A stretch of DNA of 64,000 nucleotides from Pseudescherichia sp031998825 (GCF_031998825.1 NZ_DAMACX010000010.1:1-64000); one strand, 5' to 3'; numbered from the stretch's first letter, positions 9,957 through 18,465 are shown. Numbers and translations: made by a program. Notes: generated by a model not told the origin, from the letters alone.

Positions 9957-10799
9957 TTATTTCATTGTCGCGTCTGGAAGATTTGTGCATAAGCTGCGGT
10001 AGCGCGCCGGGGAGAGACGGTAGGCCCGCTGGAACCAGCGCCCGAGGTGACTCTGGTCGGCAAAGCCCAGCGCAGCCGCAACGCTGGCAGGCTGCTCCCC
10101 TTTCGCCAGCATGGCGCGGGCGCTCGCCAGCCGGAGCTGGATCAGCCAGGCGTGGGGCGAGAGGTGAAACTCGCGCTTAAAGCAGCGCGTGAGGGTGAAG
10201 CGATCGGTCCCGGTCTCCCGCGCTACGTCGTCCAGGCCAACGTTGTCCCCACGGTGCGCGTAGAGATAGTCCCGCGCCCGGTGGGCAATCGCCGCGCTCT
10301 GACGCTGCGCCGAGAGTCGCTTGCGCCACTGGCAGTGGTGCGTCAGCTGGCTGAGCAGGCCATCCATCATGCCCTGCTGCACAATGCGCATCTCGTCGTT
10401 GTGCAGGGTAAAAAAGGTTTGAGCGATGGTATTTACCAGCTGCGGGGCGCGGGCGATGGTCTGGTCAAAGTGCAACGAGTAGCTTGATGGCGTGGCGTCG
10501 TACAGGCCACGCAGAGTGTCGCTCAGCCAGCGGTCATCGAGATAGAACGTCAGGTAGGTAAAGCCGCCCTCTACTGGCGCGTCGCCATCGTGGATCTCCC
10601 CCGGCTCCAGCAGAAAGGCATCCCCCGGCGTGCTGCGATGGCGCTCGCGGCGGCAGTGAAACTGCTGGGTGCCGGTCAGGGTGATGCCCACCAGGTAGCT
10701 GTCGTGCCAGTGCGGATCGAAGGCGTGGCCCTCAAAGTGCGCGCGGATGGTTTCGATGCCGGTATCAGCATGCTGCCGCAGCTCCAGCCAGTCTGCCAT
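9957..10799 (-). CDS. AraC-family transcriptional regulator
   Basis: The N-terminal cupin domain (about residues 1-150, with HWHDSYLVGITLTG) senses a small molecule. The C-terminal double helix-turn-helix (about 170-270) includes DDVARETGTDRFTLTRCFKR and the second recognition helix near LGFADQSHLGRWF. I choose the ATG at 10799, preceded by AGGAGG, giving 280 residues. It precedes the LysE-type exporter gene on the same strand, so it most likely regulates that exporter. Its 3' end carries one copy of an 18-bp repeat also found upstream of the gene. Confidence 0.87.
   Translation of the reverse strand: MADWLELRQHADTGIETIRAHFEGHAFDPHWHDSYLVGITLTGTQQFHCRRERHRSTPGDAFLLEPGEIHDGDAPVEGGFTYLTFYLDDRWLSDTLRGLYDATPSSYSLHFDQTIARAPQLVNTIAQTFFTLHNDEMRIVQQGMMDGLLSQLTHHCQWRKRLSAQRQSAAIAHRARDYLYAHRGDNVGLDDVARETGTDRFTLTRCFKREFHLSPHAWLIQLRLASARAMLAKGEQPASVAAALGFADQSHLGRWFQRAYRLSPARYRSLCTNLPDATMK
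9972..9989 (+). repeat. 18-bp direct repeat, copy inside araC 3' end
   Basis: GTCTGGAAGATTTGTGCA, identical to the copy at 10852-10869. Here it encodes part of the last ten codons of the AraC-type protein. Confidence 0.9.
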
Positions 10800-10851
10800 A
10801 TCAACCTCCTGAATGATTCCCGAGTGTAGCATCAATCATTCAGCGTGAAAG

Positions 10852-10869
10852 GTCTGGAAGATTTGTGCA
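10852..10869 (+). repeat. 18-bp direct repeat, copy upstream of araC
   Basis: Second perfect copy of GTCTGGAAGATTTGTGCA, 53 bp upstream of the araC start on the promoter side. It may be an operator half, or the scar of a lost duplicated gene end. Confidence 0.9.
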
Positions 10870-10946
10870 GTCGGGCGCAAAAATGGCGGAGACTGGGGCA
10901 AACTGCCGTAAAGTTAAGCAACTGAACGCGATTAGCGGAAATTTGG

Positions 10947-10975
10947 TTGACGATGCCAGGCAATCAAGGTTTAAT
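10947..10975 (+). promoter_or_regulatory. Sigma-70 promoter of tRNA-Phe
   Basis: TTGACG (10947-10952) and TTTAAT (10970-10975) are separated by exactly 17 bp. The GC-rich stretch between the -10 and the tRNA resembles the discriminator of stringently controlled tRNA promoters. Confidence 0.75.
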
Positions 10976-10985
10976 ACGCCCCGTT

Positions 10986-11061
10986 GCCCGGATAGCTCAG
11001 TCGGTAGAGCAGGGGATTGAAAATCCCCGTGTCGGTGGTTCGATTCCGCCTCCGGGCACCA
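10986..11061 (+). tRNA. pheU: tRNA-Phe (anticodon GAA)
   Basis: A 76-nt cloverleaf: acceptor GCCCGGA pairs with TCCGGGC, the anticodon stem GGGGA/TCCCC carries loop TTGAAAA with GAA, the T-loop is TTCGATT, and CCA is encoded. In E. coli this position after dsbD-yjdC holds pheU, a well-known integration site for islands. The integrase gene 182 bp downstream indicates the same use here. Confidence 0.97.
11040..11061 (+). other. Probable attachment-site core at the tRNA-Phe 3' end
   Basis: Inference: tyrosine integrases next to tRNA genes normally recombine within the tRNA 3' half, here the T-arm and acceptor sequence. The matching direct repeat at the far end of the element would lie outside this window, so the exact core cannot be fixed. 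Confidence 0.35.
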
Positions 11062-11174
11062 CTATTCGAAGCACGCTGGTCAGAGGTGAGAAAACTGACG
11101 GGCGTTTAACGGGAGTGGTACTTGTTGATGTTGATCCTCACATCAGCATACATCAAGAAGTTACCCTCTCGATT

Positions 11175-11204
11175 AGGGAGCCTGCTGACACAGGCTCCCT
11201 TTTC
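11175..11204. terminator. Terminator between tRNA-Phe and integrase
   Basis: AGGGAGCCTG and CAGGCTCCCT form a 10-bp stem around CTGACA followed by TTTTC. It can end the tRNA transcript on the plus strand and lies just beyond the integrase stop on the minus strand. Confidence 0.75.
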
Positions 11205-11242
11205 TCGATCACTGTGAATAATTACAATGACGTGACTGAATG

Positions 11243-12244
11243 TCAACCATTGTAAAACATCTCTTCAGCCTTATCGGTGTAAAGTGCCATTTCCTTTTCC
11301 AGCGCCTGGCTCACAATATCCATACTGATATCAACATATTCCATTGTTGTACTCACGTTGCGGTGCCCCAGCAATCCCTTAACCAGCTGCAGGTTTCGTT
11401 CAGGCGAGCTCATCAGTGTCGTGGCAAGGGTGTGCCTGAACCGGTGGGGAGAAACATCAAATCCGCACTCTTTTGACAGTCTACGAAAAAAAGAGCGTAA
11501 CGGTTGCAGCGATGGTTTTTCCGAAAGAGACGCCCTTTCTGCAGGCGAAGAGACAAACCGCTCATAGTGAAAAAGCGCATCATTATTGCCGGCACCGCAG
11601 TCCCTTGCACGCTGAAGCAATGCTTCCAGTCTCGGTCGTAAATGACTGACAACGGGAACCCGCCATTCCCGGTACGTTTTACTGCCTTCCGCTCTTAATT
11701 CAATCCACCCATCGTCAAGAGACACATCTTTTAGACGTATATGGAGCAGTTGATTTTGCCGCATACCAGTGTAACGCAAGGTGTCCAGGACAGTCAGCCA
11801 GTACCATACTGGCCTCAGAGCGCATTTAGATTCGGTTCTGGGCTCAGAAGCAAATTGCTGCATAGTTAGCCAGATTTTTGTCATCTGGTTTTTTGTTAGC
11901 GTTTTTTTACGCTTCTTGTCCTGTTTGACCGATACGCCATTGAAGGGATTTTTACTTAAGTTCGTCAGTTGAGAAGTGATGGCAAAATTATACAGGGCAC
12001 GCATATGGCTGACCTTATTGTTCCAGGTATGTGCAGAAAGGCACTGCTTCTTGAGCACATGCCTTCGCCACTCAAGCACATCGCGACTGGTTATGCCGTA
12101 AGGCGGACAGGCTTCCCCGATATGCTTCCTGAAACCACGAACAACCTTCTTATAACTCCACTCGGTATCTTCGCGCAGCGATTTACAGAAAAAGTACTCA
12201 TCCATAAGTTCCTGCCAGAGCCAGTCAGCACTATTTTCGTTCAT
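11243..12244 (-). CDS. Tyrosine site-specific integrase of the tRNA-Phe element
   Basis: Catalyses integration and excision by a covalent DNA-tyrosine intermediate. The N-terminal core-binding region (about 15-110) is followed by the catalytic domain with RYTGMRQNQL (first Arg), HRFRHTLAT (His-x-x-Arg), LGHRNVSTTMEY (His and the nucleophile Tyr). The ATG at 12244 has AGAGGA 8-9 nt upstream; another ATG three codons earlier overlaps that site. At 333 residues it is shorter than the P4-type integrases common at phe tRNAs. Its 3' end faces the tRNA, the usual arrangement for an integrative element. Confidence 0.92.
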   Translation of the reverse strand: MNENSADWLWQELMDEYFFCKSLREDTEWSYKKVVRGFRKHIGEACPPYGITSRDVLEWRRHVLKKQCLSAHTWNNKVSHMRALYNFAITSQLTNLSKNPFNGVSVKQDKKRKKTLTKNQMTKIWLTMQQFASEPRTESKCALRPVWYWLTVLDTLRYTGMRQNQLLHIRLKDVSLDDGWIELRAEGSKTYREWRVPVVSHLRPRLEALLQRARDCGAGNNDALFHYERFVSSPAERASLSEKPSLQPLRSFFRRLSKECGFDVSPHRFRHTLATTLMSSPERNLQLVKGLLGHRNVSTTMEYVDISMDIVSQALEKEMALYTDKAEEMFYNG

Positions 12245-12301
12245 TTTTTCCATTCCTCTCTTAGTAACAGTAACGCACCAGATGTCAGACCGACGTTGTG
12301 G

Positions 12302-13945
12302 TCAGGGGAACAAAATGAACTGACTGTCCTGAGGGATGGTCTTTCTGTATACCCGCCTGCTTTTCACCAGGTAGCCTTTTACCCGTTTGAACCTCCCGGA
12401 CTTGTCGGGTGTATCGTAAAGCTGAGCAAAATAAAATCTCCTGTTATCACGACGCTTATGCAGGTTAAGTCGCTCAAAAGAAGCCTGAATGCTTTCCCGT
12501 TGAATAGTCGAACCAGTGGCCTTAAGGTAGTCGAAAAAGATACCGGGGACGGGTAAAAAGACATAGCCGGCAATAACATGGATTTTGTCTGCTTTACCAT
12601 TAAAACTAATATCTCCCCGATTGAGTCCCTCCCGGAGCCAGTCAAAAAACTGTTCTCCTTCCGCTACGTCAGTACCGGAGACTGCTACGGGTACGGAATC
12701 TGATCTTTCATCACATTTGTTAACAATTGCAACCTGAGAATAGTCCGAGTTTCCTTTTGCAGACGGTTCCTTTTCATTTGCGGGGTCTTCTATCTTTTCA
12801 AGGGGTTCTGACGATTGCTGTTCCTCTGCAATCACAACGGACACGCCTGCCTGTACCTCACCTTCATTTTCTGAAGCTTTAGCATCTCCTGACATGTCGA
12901 AAAGAGAAAGGAGAGCATCAGCATCATCTTCAGAGGGCAGAGAGTCAGAGCCAGTACTTTTTTCGATTTCGCTTAAAACACTTTCTGCTTCGTTTTCTTC
13001 ACGGCTTTTAACTGGTGAATCACTAAGCTGAGTGGGGTTATCAATACCTGTGGCAAGTGTAAAGATCTCAGGGGAAGATGGATCAGTTGCCCCGCTCAGA
13101 GCTGTTTGTTCAGATAACATATCTGTAGGTAAAACCGTAGCGCCCCCCTCATTTGAAAGGGCTGTATTTACTGGAATTTCACCTGCATAAGAACCTAAAA
13201 TTTCCGCAGGTTTCCTCTCCATCAGAGGAGACTCTGTTTTCTCAGCTGCTTGTTTCATCAGGCTTCGGATCAACGGCATTGCCGGATGCTGGTTCCATAA
13301 GGCCCCGGCAAGATTGCCCAGAGCTTCGGGATTTTCTGCCAGCCAGCCTGTCGCTTCCGCTGGCATAAGTTGTCCGGCTGCCAGCGCTGCAAAAGCTGAG
13401 GAGTTGTCAGCTTCCCGGAAGCGAAATCGATAAGGCGAGTCCGGAACGGTTATTCCCGGAAGCCAGCTTTTACCATCAAGCAGCTCCCCCTCCAGAGACG
13501 CCAGGAGCGGCAAATGCCAGAACAGTGCAGACCAGAAAATGACCGTATTCCACATCACGTTTTGCTCTGCCTGCTCTTCTGGCGCAGCTCCGGGTGGAAA
13601 CATGTATCCTTTGGCCAGTCTGACCGCACAGGTTGTGAACTGCAGCGTAAGGTCCCCGAAGCCGTCTGACTGCGACCACCTTCCCTGCTGTGTTGCCGGC
13701 ACATTCTGTACCCTGGCCAGTAAGCCATGCAGTGGCGTTATATAAAACCGGTGATAAACATCCGCCGGAAGTGAGCTGTTTTCCCATATTTGTTGCAGGC
13801 AGGTTTTTCTCAACGGGCTACAGCACAGCGTATCGACCGTACGCGGAGCGTGGTAGCCGGCAGGTGTGAAAGCGGATACATGACGTGCTGGTTCCGGTTC
13901 ACCTTTTGAAAACAGAAACCTCAGAGTCCTGATTCTGTCGCGCAT
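12302..13945 (-). CDS. TraI_2-like protein without HD signature
   Basis: Similar by eye to MobH-type conjugative relaxases of integrative elements. The N-terminal part (about 20-150) has the block FPPGAAPEEQAEQNVMWN typical of the TraI_2 domain. The last 120 residues resemble the TraI C-terminal winged-helix domain (DWLREGLNRG, HVIAGYVFLPVPGIFFDYL). Between them lies a long acidic, low-complexity linker (about 230-430). The metal-binding HxxxGGLxxH and HDIGK motifs expected of an active MobH protein are replaced by YHRFYITPLHGLL and WHLPLL, so nickase activity is doubtful. The ATG at 13945 has AGGAG 6 nt upstream. It lies between the integrase and the helicase. Confidence 0.65.
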   Translation of the reverse strand: MRDRIRTLRFLFSKGEPEPARHVSAFTPAGYHAPRTVDTLCCSPLRKTCLQQIWENSSLPADVYHRFYITPLHGLLARVQNVPATQQGRWSQSDGFGDLTLQFTTCAVRLAKGYMFPPGAAPEEQAEQNVMWNTVIFWSALFWHLPLLASLEGELLDGKSWLPGITVPDSPYRFRFREADNSSAFAALAAGQLMPAEATGWLAENPEALGNLAGALWNQHPAMPLIRSLMKQAAEKTESPLMERKPAEILGSYAGEIPVNTALSNEGGATVLPTDMLSEQTALSGATDPSSPEIFTLATGIDNPTQLSDSPVKSREENEAESVLSEIEKSTGSDSLPSEDDADALLSLFDMSGDAKASENEGEVQAGVSVVIAEEQQSSEPLEKIEDPANEKEPSAKGNSDYSQVAIVNKCDERSDSVPVAVSGTDVAEGEQFFDWLREGLNRGDISFNGKADKIHVIAGYVFLPVPGIFFDYLKATGSTIQRESIQASFERLNLHKRRDNRRFYFAQLYDTPDKSGRFKRVKGYLVKSRRVYRKTIPQDSQFILFP

Positions 13946-14011
13946 GATTTTCTCCTGGTATAGGGCTGCCCAGTGTTGTGACACTCCCCGCGCTTCACCA
14001 TAAAAAACCAG

Positions 14012-15520
14012 TTACTCATTCTCAGAAGTTTTTCCCGTTTCTTCGTGGCTGTCGGCACTCTCTCCATTTCCGGACGGTACGGTTTCGTACGTCGTCTCGC
14101 GGTTTTTCCCGCCTTCATCGCTCAGCCAGCGCATCAACTCGTTAAGCACGAGCGTTCTTCTGGCCCGGGTGACAGCCACGTACAGCAGGTTGGTCTCATC
14201 CTGCCGCTCATCCTGCGAAAGAAGCGGGTCGGTAATGTCGGTAAAATCCTCACTCAGCATCACCACCGGCCATTCGAGCCCCTTGCTGCGGTGTGCGGTT
14301 GAAACCGTGACCTGAGCCTCTTTTTCATGAGTGACGACCTGACGGCGCATAATGGCCAGCTTTTGAGGGAGCGGGAAAAAGTCATCGAGCAGGCGAATAG
14401 CCTGGTTCATCTCCACGTCCTGCGTGGCTTTGGCTATCGAGCAGTACTCGTCAAAATCCCGGTAGTCCCGGCTGAAGCGCGGGGACTGCATCTTTTCAGG
14501 CATATCGGCGGAGAACCAGTACAGATCCTCAAGCTCTTCGGTCTTGTAGCCTTCAATCCCGCCGACCCAGAAGACCTTTTTCTCCATGAGACTTGCCGTT
14601 AAAGCACTCCCAATCACACCGGATACCGTCCGGCTCAGTACAGCAATGTGCTCAGTTCCCTCCGGAATTCGGGTCACCACACTGTCTTCCCCCCCGTTGC
14701 CTGTTACCTGTTTATCTTCACCGGCACGGTCCAGCAGGATGTTGGCCATACGCGCGACCTCAGGGCCAAAACGAAAACTCGCCGTCAGCCACAATTTGTC
14801 TGCCTGCGCCAGCTGAGGGGCATTGAGCGCGTTATCCGCCCCGCGAAAGCGGTAAATCTGCTGGTAGCGGTCGCCGACCAGGATGACCCGGCAGGGCTGA
14901 TTCAGTACAAACGCACTGGTCACCGGGTTAGCGTCCTGCGCCTCATCGAAAAGGATGGTATCCCAGCGTGTTGATAAATCAGGATGTGAAAGCTGGAAAA
15001 GTTTAAGGTAGGTGTCGTGCGTGACGGGAAAGGTTGAATCAGTACGGCTCATTTCATACCAGAGGATTTGGATTGCCCCCAGAATTTTACCGGCATCGAG
15101 ACCGTGGCGATCATCCTCAGACGGCAGATGTATCAGCCCCGGCTCAGTATCTGCACTGCAGAGGAACATGTTCAGCCCGCTTAGCGCCAGCCGCGCCAGC
15201 GGCCAGTGGCGGGTATTGAGCTTGCGGGCCACATCCGTAATGCGCAGACTGGCTGTCAGCCGGTCACGGAAATGCCTGCCGAAACGGGCCCATGCCAGCT
15301 GATGCGACGTTTTACACTCTACGTTATAGGGGAATTTGCGTTCAGCCTCATCCCGCACAGCGCGATTATAGGCAAGGTAAAGCATCTTACTTTCCGGGTT
15401 GGCTTCAGCGTAGTTCACTAACGTGGAGGTTTTGCCTGTGCCTGCAAACGCATTTACCACAAGATGATTACCCTTCCATTCGATGATGGCGTTTTGTTCG
15501 GCTGTTGTTTTCCAGGTCAC
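14012..15520 (-). CDS. Superfamily 1 (UvrD/PcrA-like) DNA helicase
   Basis: ATP-dependent helicase, 502 residues, about two thirds of a full UvrD. Motifs in order: Walker A NAFAGTGKTSTL (about 23-34), Walker B TILFDEAQDANP (near 188), motif III LVGDRYQQIYRFRG, motif V STAHRSKGLEWPVV and motif VI LLYVAVTRARRTL. The inserted 1B/2B subdomains are short. The start is the GTG at 15520 with GGGAG upstream. Its role is probably in element replication or transfer, which is inference. The tail after residue 475 is charged and low complexity. Confidence 0.88.
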   Translation of the reverse strand: MTWKTTAEQNAIIEWKGNHLVVNAFAGTGKTSTLVNYAEANPESKMLYLAYNRAVRDEAERKFPYNVECKTSHQLAWARFGRHFRDRLTASLRITDVARKLNTRHWPLARLALSGLNMFLCSADTEPGLIHLPSEDDRHGLDAGKILGAIQILWYEMSRTDSTFPVTHDTYLKLFQLSHPDLSTRWDTILFDEAQDANPVTSAFVLNQPCRVILVGDRYQQIYRFRGADNALNAPQLAQADKLWLTASFRFGPEVARMANILLDRAGEDKQVTGNGGEDSVVTRIPEGTEHIAVLSRTVSGVIGSALTASLMEKKVFWVGGIEGYKTEELEDLYWFSADMPEKMQSPRFSRDYRDFDEYCSIAKATQDVEMNQAIRLLDDFFPLPQKLAIMRRQVVTHEKEAQVTVSTAHRSKGLEWPVVMLSEDFTDITDPLLSQDERQDETNLLYVAVTRARRTLVLNELMRWLSDEGGKNRETTYETVPSGNGESADSHEETGKTSENE

Positions 15521-15612
15521 TGTGTTCTCCCGCAGCAGCAGATGTGAAAAAAAACAGCCTGACAGCGGGAAGAGTTCACTACGATAAAAAACCAGATACC
15601 GTGCTTCAGAAA

Positions 15613-15638
15613 TAAAAAACGCTCCCGGGCGGGAGCGT
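15613..15638 (-). terminator. Terminator after the methylase-like gene
   Basis: On the minus strand ACGCTCCC and GGGAGCGT pair around a 4-nt loop and run into T6. A near-identical stem ends pcoE at 23989-24014. Confidence 0.8.
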
Positions 15639-15648
15639 GTGGATGTGA

Positions 15649-16332
15649 TTATGCCGCCTGCAAGTACCGTGGATCCAGACGAACAGGCCAGCCGCCGAGA
15701 TAGTGCCCGGGGGTATAGAGTATCCGGCGTCGTTCATTCGCCAGGGTATTACCTACCACCACTTCGCCGGCAATCCCGCACAGGGACAGCTGTATGTAAG
15801 CCATTCCGGCCGCAAGCGGATCGATATCTGTCGCGGATACCCACAGATACCGGTGCGGTGGCCACCCCGCCTTTTGCAGAACATCAGCAAATGCCAGCAC
15901 CATGCAGCCGGCACCGCACGCAGGTTCACTCAGGGTGATGAAGGGTTTGTCACGGAACAACGCTTCAGTGTCGCCCAGCTGCATGGCCGCCATCATTCTG
16001 GCCACGTCCCAGGGCGTGAAAAACTGCCCCCTGTATTTGTCACCCAGCTCCAGCTGCATAAAGACGCGGCCAAGGAAGTCCCCGGGCGCTTCACCCAGCC
16101 CGTTAACAACGTGGGCCAGCAGCTGCGCCATGCGCGTGACGTCCTCCTTTTCGTATCCACCGACTATACGCAGATACTTTTGCTCCTGCGCTTCACTGAA
16201 GTGAAGCCGGTTTTCCAGCGCGATGACGCTGCAGCTGATGAAGTCTTCAAACACTTTAAACCGGTGATGATACCGGGCCGTCTGACTGAACAACTTAACA
16301 AAGGCTTTTTCGTGGTTAATCATGCCAGGCAT
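15649..16332 (-). CDS. N-6 adenine methylase-like protein without motif IV
   Basis: A plasmid-type protein of 227 residues with the HsdM-like fold start: QFFTPWDVARMMAAM and the AdoMet-binding motif SEPACGAGCMVLAF (near residue 135), then ATDIDPLAAGMAYIQLSL. The chain ends about 40 residues after VVGNTL, before the NPPY/F catalytic motif of adenine methylases should appear. It may therefore bind AdoMet without methylating DNA, or need a partner. It starts at the ATG at 16332 behind GGAG. Its leader is one of eight similar switch-like leaders in the block. Confidence 0.75.
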   Translation of the reverse strand: MPGMINHEKAFVKLFSQTARYHHRFKVFEDFISCSVIALENRLHFSEAQEQKYLRIVGGYEKEDVTRMAQLLAHVVNGLGEAPGDFLGRVFMQLELGDKYRGQFFTPWDVARMMAAMQLGDTEALFRDKPFITLSEPACGAGCMVLAFADVLQKAGWPPHRYLWVSATDIDPLAAGMAYIQLSLCGIAGEVVVGNTLANERRRILYTPGHYLGGWPVRLDPRYLQAA

Positions 16333-16392
16333 GCGTCTTCTCCATAAAAAAAGGGAACACGCACCCTGACCAGGGGACGTGTCCCCTGAGGG
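16333..16392 (-). promoter_or_regulatory. Switch-like leader of the methylase gene (element 8)
   Basis: On the minus strand, arm B (GGGGACACG, 16378-16386) pairs with B' (CGTGTTCCC, 16353-16361) and runs into T7. Arm A (16383-16392) overlaps B and pairs with A' (16364-16376). B' and its flank also match the ribosome-site region in two short blocks (TGCGT/ACGCA and TTC/GAA), the weakest of the eight. Confidence 0.5.
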
Positions 16393-16440
16393 TAAAAAGC
16401 CACGGCATTGCCGTGGCTGGGTTAACGGAGGAACAGGCTT

Positions 16441-17373
16441 TTACCCCCGGACCTCACGATAAGATGCTGCTTCCTGAGTCGATAACGCCGGCTCATCGCT
16501 GACGAGATAAAGCACCTGACCGGGCTGAGACGCGCCGGCCGCACCTTTGTGTCCGTCGACATGTTCGCCGCCGTCATAGCAGTCGTAACCGCTGAGCCCG
16601 CTCACGGGCTCGCTGTAGCTGTGACGCACCTCGCAGTCAAATACCGCAGAAATTTCCCCGACAACCTCACCTGACGGCGGAAGCCAGGGCGTATCCATCT
16701 GCAGCGTAAGACTGTTTGGCGAATGCCGCTGCCAGTTGACATTGTGCCCGGCAGGCCACTCCATGCCGTACTGCCGGCAGTAGAGGCTGGTTGTGGTCGA
16801 TACGCCTGACATCAGCCCTCCGGAACCGTTCAGCTCTGCTGCCAGCCGCGTAGGTATGACGGCCAGCATATCGCAGGGCTGGGAGCGTTCAGGATACTGG
16901 CTGAGCCGCTCCCAGGCAGTTGCGGCATCAGACTCATCGCCGGCGCTGACCAGACCAAACCAGTCGGTGTATTGCCTGGCAATCAGCTCCGCCATAACCT
17001 CACGTGCCGGGTCGGGAATATTCTCCCATTTCAGCGCGCCCAGACCTGACTGGTGATACAGCCGGTCAATGGCCCGGATGGTTTCCGCATCGAGGATGGC
17101 ATCCTTCAGCAGGAGCGCCAGCCAGCTTTCAAACGCCTGATTGGCCGCAGTGGAAAGCCCTGTGCCTGCACGGACCAGCCCCTGACAGGGCGGATACGAC
17201 GTTGTGCGCACCGGCTTGAGTATCCCCGCCGCGCCAGCCAGAAAAAGCTGTATGCTCTGCTGCACTGCGTGGCGGTGACGCGGTACGTCAGTTCCGTTTA
17301 TCCACTGCAGCATGACATCAATGCAGACGGATTTACCGGTGATTTCCAGGCGGTTATGACACCATTCGGACAT
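16441..17373 (-). CDS. DUF1281/Api92-like plasmid protein
   Basis: The 310 residues begin MSEWCHNRLEITG, the start of the ferredoxin-like domain seen in Api92/YubP-type proteins of plasmid leading regions. The C-terminal part contains GMEWPAGHNVNWQRHSPNSL and a Tyr/Asp/Gly-rich stretch around YDCYDGGEHVDG. The function of the family is not established. The ATG at 17373 has GAGGAG upstream and fits the family start better than the longer frame. It lies between ardC and the methylase-like gene on the same strand. Confidence 0.72.
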   Translation of the reverse strand: MSEWCHNRLEITGKSVCIDVMLQWINGTDVPRHRHAVQQSIQLFLAGAAGILKPVRTTSYPPCQGLVRAGTGLSTAANQAFESWLALLLKDAILDAETIRAIDRLYHQSGLGALKWENIPDPAREVMAELIARQYTDWFGLVSAGDESDAATAWERLSQYPERSQPCDMLAVIPTRLAAELNGSGGLMSGVSTTTSLYCRQYGMEWPAGHNVNWQRHSPNSLTLQMDTPWLPPSGEVVGEISAVFDCEVRHSYSEPVSGLSGYDCYDGGEHVDGHKGAAGASQPGQVLYLVSDEPALSTQEAASYREVRG

Positions 17374-17438
17374 AGTGAATACTCCTCTTTCATAAAAAAA
17401 AGAGGACACAGCCCCGTGAGGAGCGGTGTCCTCACGGG
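17374..17438 (-). promoter_or_regulatory. Switch-like leader of the DUF1281 gene (element 7)
   Basis: B (GAGGACAC, 17426-17433) pairs with B' (GTGTCCTC, 17402-17409), which runs into T8. A (CCCGTGAG, 17431-17438) overlaps B and pairs with A' (CTCACGGG, 17413-17420). TCCTCTTT (17399-17406) also pairs over 8 bp with AAAGAGGA (17383-17390), the ribosome binding site. Confidence 0.65.
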
Positions 17439-17478
17439 AGGGCGACAGTTACGGAATAACCGCCACCGGATAAGTTAA

Positions 17479-18465
17479 TTACGCCGCCACAGCCTGACTT
17501 TCAGGCAGTGCCAGTAGATATTCCGACGCTTCCCGGGCATGCCGGCAGGCGCGGAACAGGGCCTTTTTGTCAGATTTCAGCACCTTCAGCCAGTGGTCCA
17601 CATAGCTGTCGTGCTGAACCTCACCGAATACCCCGAGTTGGGCACACAAAAACGCACTGCCCATTTCGGCGATGAGCTCCTCAAAGGCATACACCGGGTC
17701 CCCGAACTTGCGGGATGAGGAGGTTATCCCCTCCCGGTTAAGTCGCTTCGCATGACCGGTACTGTGTACCAGTTCATGCAGCAGCGTGGACCAGCAGTCC
17801 GCCTCCGTAAAAAACTGCTCAGCCACCGGCATCACAATTTCATCCGTCAGCGGACGGTAATAAGCCCGGTTCTGAGGCAGCATCCGGTGTTTAACCCCTG
17901 TGGCGTTAAACATCCGGATCACCCTGTTCATCACGTCCGGGCTGAGTATGCCGTCCTCATCCACCGTCGGCGGTTGCTCAGGTGAAGCCGCAACCTCTGC
18001 CGGCAACCCCTCACACTGCTCAGCGTTGAACAGCTGCAGGGGTTTAAGCATCGGCACGGTTTCCATCAGCGGTTTACCGTCACTGTCATAAAGGCGGTTG
18101 CCTTCGCGATCCTCCGCCTGCTTCGTCCAGTCCTTATAAACCACCGCCAGGGTGGCTTTCTCACCCTTACGCACCTGCCCGCCAGCCTGCTGCGCCTGCC
18201 GGTAAGTCATCCAGCGGTTATTGCGAAAACCCTGCTCTTCCGCTGACATCCAGAGAAGCAGGACATTCACGCCGCTGTAGTGACGTCCGGTTGTGGCATT
18301 TAGGGGCAGACCGGCCAGACCGATGCCGGCAGCCGCGCGCCACGGCTTACGCCAGGGCGCGACGCCGTTTTCCAGAGCGACAACAATGCGGTCGGTGATC
18401 TGACGATAAAGGTCAGTATGTTTTGCCGGACGGCGGGCCGCCTTGTGTGAAGTCGTTTTTTTCAT
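17479..18465 (-). CDS. ardC: ArdC-type anti-restriction protein
   Basis: Protects incoming single-stranded plasmid DNA from host restriction. The N-terminal ssDNA-binding domain (about 15-145) has TDLYRQITDRIVVALENGVAPWRKPW and GVNVLLLW. The C-terminal zincin-like peptidase domain carries HELVHSTGHAKRL (near residue 235), a complete HExxH motif, and FEELIAEMGSAFLC. Its 328 residues are close to known ArdC proteins. In conjugative plasmids such genes are expressed early from the leading region. Preceded by leader element 6. Confidence 0.85.
   Translation of the reverse strand: MKKTTSHKAARRPAKHTDLYRQITDRIVVALENGVAPWRKPWRAAAGIGLAGLPLNATTGRHYSGVNVLLLWMSAEEQGFRNNRWMTYRQAQQAGGQVRKGEKATLAVVYKDWTKQAEDREGNRLYDSDGKPLMETVPMLKPLQLFNAEQCEGLPAEVAASPEQPPTVDEDGILSPDVMNRVIRMFNATGVKHRMLPQNRAYYRPLTDEIVMPVAEQFFTEADCWSTLLHELVHSTGHAKRLNREGITSSSRKFGDPVYAFEELIAEMGSAFLCAQLGVFGEVQHDSYVDHWLKVLKSDKKALFRACRHAREASEYLLALPESQAVAA

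Noticed and set aside
11130..11160. TTGATG/CATCAA repeats as integrase arm sites
   Set aside because: Short, imperfect and not repeated; nothing ties them to the integrase.
15703..16347. 214-aa plus-strand frame
   Set aside because: Antisense to the methylase-like gene, which has motifs and a leader of its own.
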